DNA of 64,000 nucleotides, taken from assembly GCA_039583875.1 (NCBI GenBank), contig CM077152.1, positions 19,269,059 to 19,333,058 of the forward strand. The letters are read 5' to 3'. Every line of letters starts with the position of its first letter. The first letter of the stretch is position 1. This DNA comes from Platanthera guangdongensis (lineage: Eukaryota > Streptophyta > Magnoliopsida > Asparagales > Orchidaceae). The position numbers and the translations under genes were made by a program. Positions 22,701-35,715 of the stretch are shown piece after piece. The notes beneath the pieces are model-generated. The model did not search any database. It was not told the DNA's origin and saw nothing but the letters and a program-made list of their open reading frames with translations.

Positions 22701-25700
22701 ATTACTAGCTTGTTTACCAATGCTTCCGTGTTATAATTTTTGACAAAATATCTTATTTACAATTATAAGTTCCCCACAGGTGTAATAATTGCAGCTAAGT
22801 TGATGGGCTGTGAAATTGATGAACTAATGTTAGCTTTATCAACTCACACAATTCAAGCAAGCAATGATAGCATTGTCCAAAGATTGACATTACAACAGGT
22901 AATGTTATTGGCTATATAAGATAAGTTGGTTCAATATCTTTTCCTGAAACCAACTTGTGGGGGATAATATAATATTTGTATACAATGATATCATTGCCTG
23001 CCATTGACACCAGAGATGCATTAGCAAAATCAATATATGCTAGCTTGTTTGAGTGGCTGATTGAACAAGTCAACATATCACTTGAAGCTGGGAAAAGACA
23101 TACTGGTAGATGTATTAATATTCTAGATATCTACGGGTTTCAGTCACTTCATGTATTGGATATCATGCAATCTCTTTGATGATTAGATTATGGACCTTAG
23201 AGCTAGCAATCTGTGGTAACGTTATTGCTTTCATCCCAACAAATTTTAAGAAGCTTTCGAGCAAATGAGTTTGTACCTTTGAAATTTTAAGAAGCTGGAC
23301 CCTTGAGAGCAAGAGGAGCGGCGGCCGGCAAGCTTTCAAGCGGAAGAGGAGCGGTGGGCGACAAGCTTTCAAGCAGAAGAGGAGCGGCGACCGGCAAAAC
23401 TTCAAGCTAGGTTTTTCGCAAAGCGTATGTCACAGAGAGTGCCGGATTGAGAACATAAATAATTTAGATGTTCATATAAACAGAAGAAGCTCGGTGCCTG
23501 CGTTTTCAGTAAGGCTTGCAGGATGATATCCGTGCATCTGTAGTTTCGTATGATATTACGAACTATGCAATCTTAATGGAGAATTTCTGAATGGTTGAGC
23601 TGAATTGTGAGAAAAGACAAAGAAGGACGGAGATGAAGAAGAGATTTAAAGACAGTGCAAGTTAGAACAGGTCAAGCAAATTTGATGAAGCCCCGTGGAA
23701 GAAAAAGAAGCAGCAACAGTTCGCATCGACAAATAGTAGACAGGTATCGCAGTCGGCGGTGACCAAGTGCGCCAAATGTGGCAGAACACACAACGGGGAA
23801 TTTCTGACCGGTATCTACTTTTATTGTCACCAACTGGGGCATCGGCGAAAGGATTGTCCAAAGCTACAGAGGGAGAAAAGTACGAGGGGAACTCCAGCCT
23901 TACCTACACAAAAAATATATCATAATGGGACTTTCAAGGAAAGAGAGTCGATTGCCTCTGTACCCGCTGAAGGAGACAGAGAAGAAAGGTTGGTTCAGCC
24001 CCGAGCTTTCAACCTGGGGCAGCAAGAAGCAAATGCAGATGATACTGTGGTTACAGGAATGCTCCATGTGCATGAACAAGTACTAAAAATCATATTTAAT
24101 ACTGGTGTCAGTCATTCTTTTATTTCCTGCTATAAACTTGATTTTGTTCATACACGACAATATCAAGTTGTCAAACCATTAAATGTGTTTATGCCGAATA
24201 ACACGGTGCTAATGACTCAAAAGTGAGTCGTAGTATCATTATCATTTAATGATAAGATAATTGAAGAGGATGTTGCAGTCCTACCTTTGGTTGAATACGA
24301 TATTATTCTCGTTATGGACTGGCTTTCGAATTGAGAAGATGGTAATAAATTGTCACAAATAAGTGGTATCGAGCCGCATGTCACGGACTTGTCCCCTTGA
24401 CAATGTCGTGTGCGGCCTTAGCTCCTTTATACGCCTCTACGCAGTTAGCTAAGTCAGTCTCCTTCAACACTGATCGTGATAGATGAGTAAGTGAACAAGA
24501 GAGCAAGAGACAAGAGTGTAAGAATGCTTTATTGTTTCAATTCCATGGATGCTTTACAAAATGAGGGGTCTCCCCCTTATATAGGCCCCCAAAGAGGTTT
24601 CCTTCCAAAAGATAGAATGATCTAGACTACACTACCACTTTCTTGTATCTACATCTTTGAAGAAACTTCTGGACTATTCTCTAGAATTCTATGTACAAAA
24701 ACATCCTCCAAGATCCTAGATTTCTCTAGAAATCTCTAGAGGTTAACCCCATAGTTAGTAACTCAGTGACACAACTTTATTTTATTTTTTTAAGCCTCAC
24801 GTAGAGAAGCCATGTCACTCCTCTCTCATAACAACAGTTGACTTCCATCTAAAGCCATGCGGAACTTTTCTCTTGGGACTTGGCAGCAACTTTTTTCTTT
24901 CACATTAAAGTCCCCTGTCGTTTCATTTTTTTATTATTATCCTTCCTATCTCGTTTCGTCCTGTCACATTTCAACCTCGCCACCAAGCTACATATTAGCA
25001 TCAAGCTCCCACGCCATCTCATTTCCTCCAATTTGGTGTCTTCTACTTATTTTGTTGTTTCCAACACAAGGGAGCACAAATCCTTCGAGCATATTTATTT
25101 GTGTCACCATTGGGCGACGACGCAGTTCAAGCGGAAACTCCCAACCAATCTATTCAAAGGAATCTAGTCGTACAGTCACTCATTCCTTCTCTCGTGCTAC
25201 TTCAATCCACAATATGGGTGACACAAGATATCATGGCTGCTCTCCAAGGATTCATGACGCTCATAGAGGATCGCCTTCGGGAAACTAAAACATGCCATCA
25301 GGATGAAATGACTGCCCTCACGATCAAGCATACAGAGCTAACTACCGCCTTCCTCGTTGTTACTACCCCCCCTACAGAGCATGCCATCGGCAGTCAGGCG
25401 CCGCCTCCGCCGCTTATCCGCCACAAACCACCGGCTCTCATCCGCCCGGAAGCAGCTATTCTACCACATTATACCAGGATAGAATTACCAACCTACGACG
25501 GGAAAACTGATCCATTGGGTTGGTTCACCAAATGTGAACAATTCTTTGGCCACTAACAATCTCCAGTAGCTGAATGAATTCATCTAGCATCCTTCCACAT
25601 GCTCGACTTCGCTCTATTGTGGGCTTCTTGTCTCCTCACCGACCAGCCGAATCTGATGTGGGAAGACTTCAAGTGATTTTGAAACTTGCGTTTTGATCCT

Positions 25701-28700
25701 CCTATCCACAACAACCCCCTCGGCAAACTCACGTTTACACGACAAACGGGGTCCGTGGATGAGTACCTGGAACAATTTCAACTTCTTTTGGCGCATGTTA
25801 CTCTTGCCCCAAAATGCAAGTCATCAGGCTCTGCAACTGTCGCCTTCAGCGGGCACATGAGGCCTACCCACTAACCAACAACAGCATTCAACATGGCAGT
25901 ATCGAGGATACTCCAGCCCCACCAGTCCGCCGATTATCTCGGGCTGAGATGTTGCAACGACGCGCCCAAGGATTATGTTTTAACTGCGACAAGCAGTACA
26001 CTCGCGGCCACAGGTGAAACAAGCTTTTTTACCTGCACGTCGAGAACTCTTGCGACGAGTGTCGGATTAAGTGCACCACCGTTGACCTCTTTTGAGCTTG
26101 AGGTCAAGCTCATTTTTGGACAACAGGAGTGATGTTATCGGCAACGAGCCCCTTCTTAGTATTTTAATATATTTAATCCTATTATATTTGAAGTCTAGCC
26201 GCATCATATCTTTTAGTGGGTTAATGTAATCATATGATATCGAGTCAAGTCTAGTCGCGTCGTATGTTTATCTTTAGTATTTTAAAGTTTGATGTAATTA
26301 CGAGTTTGTCACCCGCGGTTCTATAAATAGACCCCTAAGAGTCTTGTATCGGTAAGCAATGAAAAAAAATTATTTTTCGTCCCCTTGTGAGATATTTGGT
26401 GGCTCTCCCCTCTAATGAGCAACTCCGCTTAGCCGGCCGCGATCAAGGCTTCACTATGGGCCTGTTTGGCTAAGCTGTGGCGGTGCAGGAAGCAGTGGTG
26501 AGAAACAGTGGTGCAGGAATGAACTGTTTTGCAATAGTGGAAAAATTTATGAAACTGTTTGGAAAATTGTACTTGCAGTGCCGTGTGAAACAGTGGTGCA
26601 GAATTAAACAGTGGTAGTAATAATTAAACAATCCGGAGAATTTACGAAAACTAAAAATAAATAAACAATTTGCTCGACATTAATTTTATTTAATTATAAA
26701 AGTAAATATATTAATATTGATGTGCTTCCCCAAAATATGTTCGGACGAGTCATAGATTGTTTTCCCGATCTTGTCCGGCTCGACGCTACAATTTCAAACG
26801 GACGTCAAGACGCACGTATGCGCACTCGATTCACTCACGAGCGTGGACGATTCATTTTTGACTGATTCACGAGCGTCTCGAGTAGGGGTGCAAACGAGTC
26901 GAGCTCGACAAGCTCATTTATCCTAGCTCGAGCTCGAGCTCATGAACTTTATTTTCTTTTTTATTCTTTTTTTTAAAATGTATAAATAAAAAACTCGCGA
27001 ACTGGCTCGCGAGCTCATGAACAAGACTAGATGAGTTCGAGCTCGACTCGTAATCGATCTCGAGCTCGTCGAGCTCGAGCTCCACAGGCTCGGGCTCGAG
27101 CTTTTTTCGAGCCGGCTGAACTCAACTTGCATCCTAGTCTCGAGTGACCCGCAATAAATATCATTAAACATTTAAACAGTAATTAATTATTAAACATTAA
27201 TGTTTTAATTAATTATAAAAAAAATACATGTTAATATAATTTATTAAATACTAATTAATTATGTTATTAATATAAATTTTTTGTAATATAAATAATTATC
27301 AATATATATGTAAATTATAAATTAATATATATATATATATATATTATATAATATTTATCTTTTATATATTTAATATTTTATATTTTATAAATTATAAAAT
27401 ATTTTATAATTAATATTTTATATAATATTATATTTAATATTATATAATATTATATATTATATGAATTAAATATTTTATATAAAAAGCAGGGCTGCAGTGT
27501 TGTGTTGCCGCCGTGGGCGATGGCTTCTTGCCACCGCCCACACCAAATATTTGTTTGGCGGGGCGGCATGCCGCTGTGCTGCCGCTCCGCCAAACAAGCC
27601 CTATGTCTCTGCCATCTTCCTCGCCTCGACCACTCCTCCGGTGACCTCCGAGAAGGCCCATAACAGTATCTTGTCATTGTTTTTTAATGCAAACTCTAGG
27701 TTTTTCTTTGTCATAACAAACTCCTACAATCAATGCTCATAAAACTTGAAAGGCAAATATTACAACAAAGAACCCAAGGGTATCGACATTAGTTCCCAAG
27801 ACGTTGAGCCATTGGAAAAATAACCCTTAAATTGTTAAATGAATTTGGGAAATGCACAATTTGGAAGGTGGGGTAGGGAAGAAGGGAACGGCCGAGCGAG
27901 TTGCCGGAGACGTACCAGGGTTGGGAGGAGGAAGGCGGGTGGGGAGAAGAAGTGTCGGAGTGCGCCGCTCGGGAATCCACAGGAGAGACCGGCCGGTTTC
28001 TACACAGCAACTCCGATCCCTTGGCCAGCCCTAATTGTGCATATTTATTGTAGGAAATGAAAGAAACAAATTAGGGCTCCCAATCAGACAGCTATAATTG
28101 TTCGCGCCGATTGGGGACTAAATACAACAAAATAAAAACATCTAATATATGAAACCGACTCGGAACGACCCTCCGGGCGCATCCGTGGACTCGGATCGCC
28201 GAAACCGGTCGCCGATCACCGCCTTCTGCGGGAATAAACGTGTGCGTGTCGTCGATCGCCATCAATTTTGCTTGATAGTAAAGCTCTTTTAGCTTTAGAA
28301 TAATTTTAGTTCTAGCTTTCTCAACTGAGAAATAAACTACTTTTTTCTCCTATTTGTTCCACTAGAATAATGTGAGGAAGAGCCTCTCGTTGCAATGGAT
28401 AACACGCTGAAACAACAGATTTCTGCATTTTTACTCAGAAGAATGTTAATAACAACAATGGGGACTGGACAATCCCTTTTACTATAAATGAAGAGCTGAG
28501 GGAAAATTGCTATTGAGGTATTGAGGTGGCGTTTGGTTGGGCTGATGGCCTGTGGTGCGATGGAAACGCACCGGTATTTGGGAATAAGCAGCGTTTGGTT
28601 CGAATTTTCTCAAAACCTCCGTTTATTTGGGTCCGTTGTTTTCTTCATGCTGCAGGCCGCAACTTTTTTCTGCGGTCAACCGCAAAAGCCGCTGCTCCCG

Positions 28701-31700
28701 TCCGCCTCTTCAAGCCCCATCGCTGCTGTACAACCCCGTGTCCGGCGAGCAAGGTCACCAGGGAATAGGCAAATCGGGCAGAGGACCATAGGCGAGCTCG
28801 GCAGCAAAGGGGGCGAACCTGAGCTCGGCATCCGTCGACCAGAGATCGACGATCGGCGACCCCGAGCTCGGCATTCGCCGAGCAAGGCACAACTCGCGTC
28901 CTCGCAGTGGAGCTCGGCAGTAGTGGGCGAGCAGAGCATGCCGAGGTGGTCAAAGCTCCCCAGCTCGCCTGGATGTATGAGGTACTTTTTACTGTTTTGT
29001 CTCCACTGGTCTGCCCATAGCCCTTCAAAACAGCGGAGTTTGGCTGTTGGCAGACCCAACCAAGGGTTTCCTGGTAATTTCAGGTCAGTTCTTCTGGTTA
29101 TTGGCAGTCCGGATTTCAAAAGCTATAAATAGGACCCAAGGGGTACCCCAGAAAGCAGGTTCTTCCCTGAGCTCTTTTGCCCCAATCTTCAAGTGTTTTC
29201 TGAGGGTACCTTAGCTCGGCTTCTGGCAAAGGAGGGGAAGCGCTCTGAGATCTTCCGGGTTTGTGGTGGGACCTCCCTGCCGAGCCCTTGGATCTGTTTC
29301 TCCTTGCCTTCTTCGTTGTTTTTCTTGCAGGAGCAAAGTAGGCGCAAGACCACTCCTTCCCCAAGGGTCGAACTCCACCGGAGACCGGATTCCGGTTTCA
29401 ACAGCTGCCACTCCTCCCTCTCGCCTGCGCCTTCGCCGCCTCGCGCGACGCCAGCCGCCTCCCACGACGCTGTCCGACGCCTCCCGCGACGCCCCTTCAT
29501 CTGTTTCCTTGTCGCTGTCGGCCACCTCTCCACTGCAGCCGGCCTCTTCTCCCCCGTCCTTCTTTCCCATCCACCCCCAACTGTTCTGAAATCCCTTCTT
29601 CGATCTTCGTCCTATTGCAATATATCTCAGTCCATTGTACTCAGCTTTGTTCTCGAATTGTACTGCGAGTTCACTGAGATGGATGATGGCATCTGGGAGG
29701 TCCTCCTACGTCTTCTCCTCCAGGATGGTAAGCTGCAGAGAGCTGAAATACTGCTGAATTCAGGTTTCGGAGAAAGGCCATCTAGCTATGATTTGGTAGT
29801 GGATTCCTATGCTTGTAGAAGAGAGTTCGCTGCAGCCATGCGTGTGTTGAATGGAATGGAACAGATGGGTTTCAGTCCAAAGTTGGGTACTTTGAGCTCA
29901 GTTCTTGAAGGGAGTTGCATGTTTGGGGTTTTTAAATTGGCTGGTCTCATCATGAAAGAAATAGCTGTGAAAGGTTTACTCCCCATGGCTCCAACCTTCG
30001 ATTTTGATTGGATTATCGCGAGATTCTGTGAAATGGGGAAGTGTTTTTCTTCTATGATGATTTTTGAGAAGGCGCGCAGAGCCAACTACGACCTGGGAGA
30101 CGCTTCATATGCTTCTATGCTTGGAGCATTGGCTCAAAAGGGCCAAACAAATGAAGCCATGAAGGTGTTTGACATAATGTCACAAAGAGGAATTTCTCTT
30201 GATCATGGAGGCCTTGGTCTGTTTGTGAGTGGCATTTGTAATGGGGAGCACCAGGATGAGGTCAATTCGGTCATAATGGACGTTATGAGAGATGGATTTT
30301 TGACCAAATCTTCAGATTTGTCGAGATATTTAACGGAAAATTGCAGCAAAGGGAGGTGGAAGGAGGCTACTGAACTACTGGATTTGGCTCTGGATAAAGG
30401 TATATTGCTGGATTCTTCTTGTTGTTACTCTCTGTTGAACCATTTCTGCAAAAATGGGCTCTTAGATTTGGCCATTGGTATGCTTCCTCCATGGGTATAC
30501 ATATATGATTTATCTATACTTCTAACCCTTCGTCTCAACGCTCTCGCCCAATAGAGAATTATTTTTATTCTTCAGTGATTAAAAAAAATTAATAAAAACT
30601 CTGTTTTGTATCCAAACAACTTTTCGAAAACTCCGTTTTGTAAACTCTGTTTCACACAAACAGTTCTTTAACAAAACTGTGTTTTTCAGAATCAGCACTT
30701 TTTCAATCAGCAACAATTCATCAGCAGCTTACCATCAGCAACAGCTCAACCAAACAGAGCCTGAAACTGTGGATCGCCTGCTTGTTCTGGAAAACAAGAT
30801 TATTAACAAACAAATCACAGCTGGAACATTTAACACCAGGTTTAAATGCTGCAAATCTATGTGCTAACTGTTTCAATAAGGTCTTTGGAGCAATAAAAAA
30901 ATCTATTATCATTCCCTGTACTGGGTTTACATAGTGGAAATATGCAATAGTATATATCAGAATAAAGGATAAAGGAGTGAACACGTCATACACCAAATAC
31001 ACAATCTAGCACAACAAAAATTTCAGAGAAATCCCTGGATGTTGACCCCAATGTTCAATGTCAATGAAGCTAACTTGAAATCAAGGATATGACACTTGGA
31101 CAGGATGCATCCGGAGCAAGGCGGGCATTTTTCTTATTTCATTTGTTAGTTTCAATGGGAAAGTTCTTCCCTAACCGTTTGTTCTTATTCCCTCTGGACG
31201 ATTAGAACTTGTCTAACCGCGCCCGCCTTGTTTCCTCACTTTGGCGGGTTGCCTCTTTTCTATTTGTTAGAGCCTCGGCAAGCTAGACTCCTCTTCTTTC
31301 CGTATCTCCCTGTTGTTCGCCATGTTCGGTTAGCATTTTTTTCCTAACCGCTCGTCTGCTCCTTTCAACCTGCAGAGATCAGCGCTTTGTGTTTGTTCTA
31401 GCCACATCTTTTCTCTCTCCCGTGGCTTCCACTTTTCTTCTTCCCCCACCCCCGCTCCATCGGCTTTTATACCCATTGGTTTTCTGACCCGTGGGGACCT
31501 CCTCTTCTCTTCTCGTTGCACGCTTTGCATTCTCTTCTTCTCTTCCCGTCTGCTTTCTCCCGTGGACAGCTCGCGGTCTGCTCTTAACTGACCGATGGCC
31601 CCAATATGTTTCCTTTGCCGCTAGCTTTTTCTCGCCTAGCCGCAAGGCTTCTCGATTACCCTCAGTCCGCTGTGTTTTGCCTTCGTCCATTGCGGTCTTC

Positions 31701-34700
31701 TCCTGCCGCCTGAGTTGTCCCTGTGTCGCTTCTGTTGCGACGTCCTCTTCACTGTGACTTCCTCTATTTTGCAACATCTTCTATTCGCGCGGGATGCTGC
31801 CCTTGGCGCGAGCTCTCCTAGCCGCCTTTCTAGCCTCGCGCGCCTGCCACCTCTCAAGTCATCAGACGGACGCCACTTCTCTGGTCGCTAGCATCGATTG
31901 GCGCTCTTGCTCGGTCATGCTTGTTGCTCGCGCAGGCTATCTGTCGTTGCCTCTGCGTACAACCTGTGTTGCCTAAACCGCTAGTCTGCTTGTTGCGGTC
32001 AGCCGCTCCTGGGCATCGATTCCCCTGCTGCTGCTTGCATCTCCTTGCGCCCTCTTGTTGTCACCCTCTTCAAATTGTGGCTTGTCCCTTTGTCCAGGTC
32101 GCTTCATGGATTCTACTATCCGTGCGACTTGTTGTTCTGTCCTGTTAGCTGCTCTCGGAGTTCGCCTGTTCGCCCATCTGCTCTGTCTGCAGGCATGAGT
32201 CCGCCTCTTTATATCCTCTGGTTTGCTTGAGGCAGAGCTGTCGTCTCTTGCCGCAGCTTGTTCTCTCTGGTCGCTAGTCTCTTATGAACTGCTCAAGTCG
32301 CTCGGTCTCCTGCAATTTTGTTTGACTCTTCCCCCTTAGTTGCTCAGTCCCCTCCAAACAGCATTCAAACTGACCTTGATGTCTTGCGCTCCCAAATCAG
32401 GCAACTTCAACGGACGATTGGCAGTTCTCTGGGATCTGTGGTTTCTATTTCAGATGGTGGAACCTCCTATCTTGCTCATAGCTCATCCTGGATTTTGGAT
32501 TCAGGGGCCTCGCACCATATTACCTCACGGAAACCACCACAATACTTAGACTCTGTGCATCCCAAGTTCATCACCGTTGCTAGTGGGGATACCATTTCTG
32601 TTTCTGGCTCGACAGAAATTCACATTACTCCCTACATCATTCTTCGCTCAGCTCTTCATGTTCCGGACTCTCCTTTCAATCTTCTCTTTTTTGGTCGTCT
32701 TACTACACATCTTGATTGTTACGTAACATTCTCTTCCAACTCGTGTGTTGTGCAGGATCGCAAGATGCAATCTATAATTGGAAAAGGGCATCTGTCGAAT
32801 GGTCTCTACATCCTTGACCCCTCTCCTCCGACGGTGTTGTCCTCTATTATCTTTGTTGAATGGCATCGGCGTCTTGGTCACGCTCCTCTAAACATACTCC
32901 GAAAATCTCTTTCTGATGTTTCCCTCCAAGATTTCACATATGAGTTATGTATCTATGGCAAACATCATCGGTCTACGTTCTCACCACATCCTACTCAGAG
33001 TCTTGCTCCCTTTGATCTAGTTTACTCGGATATTTGGGGACCCTACAAAATCGCTAGTGTTTTTGGATATCGTTACTTTGTCACATTTGTAGATGATTAC
33101 TCTTGGGTGACATAGTTGTATCTTCTTCGTGGCCGCTCTGAACTGTTTGATGCAGTTCGTACTTTTATCATTGAAACTCGCGACCAGTTTTCCACTACAA
33201 TTAAAACTCTCTGTACTGACAATTCTCGTGAATACACGAGTCATGCTCTTGCAAACCTATGTGCTGAGTTTGGGATCATCCATCAAACCTCGTGTGTCTA
33301 TACCCCCCAACAAAATGGTGTTGTTGAACGCAAGAATCGTCACCTGCTTGAGATCACCCACTCTCTTATGACTCAAATGAATGCTCCTAAACAATATTGA
33401 AATTTCGCAGTCTCTACCGCCTGCACTCTTATTAACCGCATGTCTTCCTCTATTCTCAATTTTGTGGTTCCCTTCAATCTTTTTTCCCTCCAAACCTCCT
33501 TTTTTCATCACCACTCGCGTGTTTGGTTGTGTGTGCTTTGTTCATAATCTTGGCCCGTCCACTGACAAGCTTGTTCCACGTGCCCATAAATATATGTTTG
33601 TTGGTTACTCTCGTACTCAAAAGGGCTAGGTTTGTTTCTCTCCAGCGGATCGCAAGGTTGTTACTTCTGCTGATGTCATCTTTCTCGAAAACCATCATAT
33701 CATTCTCAAGTCTCAACCAGCTAATTCTCCTCTTCTGCCACTCCTTCTGCGGCCTGCTATCCCTATTACTTCAAACCTTCCTCCTCTCCTTCCCACGCCA
33801 ATCCCACCAACCCCACCTCTCCTTCCCACACCAATCCCACCCAAGCCACCTCTCATTCATGCGTATTCTCGTCGTCCACCTTCGTCCACTACCCTACGGG
33901 AGATGCCCCCTTCCAATGATATTTTGCAACCTGCAGATCCGGCAACTGTTTCTACTGCTCGCTCAATGGCGAATTATGTTTCTTTACACCGTCTCTTTCT
34001 GAAACTCCGACAATGTGCTCTTTCTTTATCTTCTATTACCACCCCTAATTCTGTGTAAGAGGATCTCCAATATCCGGGGTGGCGGACGGCTATAGACGAG
34101 GAAATGTCTGTTTTTTGGGCAAACCACACTTGGGATCTGGTCCTCCTTCCTCGTGGACAAACTTGCGTGGACAAACTTGGATGGGACGGTTCAACTTTTG
34201 AAAGCTCATCTAGTAGCTCGTGATTTTACTCAACAACAAGATCTAGATTATGATGAGGTCTTTTCTCCAGTCGTTAAACTCAATATTGTTCGTGTTTTGA
34301 TCTCCCTTGCTGCTCATCGCCACTGGATGTTGCACCAATTGGATGTCAAAAATGCTTTTTTTAACGACAATTTGCAGGAGATCGTTTATATGCAACAACC
34401 TCCCGGGTTTAAGACCACGGGGGAGTCTCTTATCCGTTGTTTGAAGAAGTCACTTTATGGTCTCAAACAGTCTCCTCGGGCATGGTTTGAAAATTTCAGT
34501 AAGACCATTAGTATTGTTAGGTTCACTCGGAGTTCAGGCGACTTCTCTTTATTCGCTCGTCATCGTCCAACAGGCACAATGATTCTCTTGGTATATGTGG
34601 ATGATATCTTACTTACAGGAGACGATCTTACAGGAATACATATGATCAAACAGCATCTGGTGACTGTGTTTCAAACAAAGGACTTGGGAAGCCTGCGATA

Positions 34701-35675
34701 TTTTCTTGGTCTCGAGGTGGCTCGGAAACCTGATGGGCTTGTGTTATCTCAAAGAAAGTACTGTCTTGACTTACTTCATGATGTGGGCTACTCTGAATGC
34801 AAGCCTGCTGACACTCTCACGGATATCAATCACAAGCTCTGTGTTCATGCCTCGAACTCTGCTTTGCTTCTTCCAAACCCAGAGTATTATCGTCGTCTTG
34901 TGGGAAAGCCGATATATCTCACTGTTACTAGACCTGATATATCATTTGTTGTTGGAGTTGTCAATAGATTCATGCATGAGCAATGTATTTCTCATCTCCA
35001 GGCAGTCGAGCGTATTCTTCGGTACTTGAAGACTGCTCCTTGACAGGGACTTGTGTACAAGCCCTCTTTATCTCCCTTATCTCTGAGTACATATTCAGAC
35101 GCTGATTATGCTGGTTCTTTGGATGATCGTCGTTCCACAAGTGGATACTGCACTTACTTTGGAGGACATCTCATTACATGGCGCAGCAAAAAACAGTCTG
35201 TTGTTGCTCGCTCATCTGCTGAGGCCAAGTATCATTCAATGGCAGCGGTTGTGTCTGACCTTACACGGCTTGAGGGTCTCCTTGATGATTTAGGAGTCAA
35301 GCTTTCCTCACCTGTCACTTTATTTTGCGACGGTCAAGCTGGCATAACACATTGCCAAGAACCCTGTCTTCCATGAACGGACGAAACACATTGAAGTTGA
35401 TTGTCATTTCATTCGGGAGAAGGTTCGGTTGAAGAAGATAGAGTTAATGTATGTTCCCGCTGCTCAGCAAGTTGTTGACATCCTCATCAAGGCCTTACCA
35501 CGACCTCTTTATTATCAGTTCTTGTCCAAGCTTTGTGTCTACGATTTGTATGTTCCAGCTTGCGGGGGAGTGTTGGAGGAAATATGTAAAGGCTCGTTTG
35601 TTAAGGCTCATTTAGTCACTTAGCTAGGAAGTTTAGTCTCACATCTTGTATTGGGATTTTTCTACTCTCTCTTCC

Positions 35676-35715
<40 letters not shown>

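Larger units (their letters stand above)
18752..27665 (+). mobile_element. second gag-only LTR element (TR-GAG-like), decayed and heavily invaded
   Basis: 5' LTR 18752-19104 lacking its first ~45 bases, PBS at 19109, leader to ~19555, a composite insertion, leader again from ~24840, gag 25212-26130, then 3' LTR 26133-27665 interrupted by a TIR element. LTR ends (TGTTA...ATAACA), leader, gag and absence of pol match the TR-GAG element at 10484-13016. Confidence 0.7.
26133..27665 (+). repeat. 3' LTR of second gag-only element, interrupted
   Basis: TGTTATCGG...CCATAACA; about 389 bp once the inserted TIR element (26458-27601 plus one TAT) is removed. Confidence 0.75.

Noticed and set aside
24363..24374. 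TGGTATCGAGCC as a primer binding site
   Set aside because: No LTR ends just before it; upstream sequence is protease coding. Probably coincidence.
29211..29570. Minus-strand arginine-rich frames opposite the PPR element
   Set aside because: Antisense of a C-rich leader; no similarity or start context.
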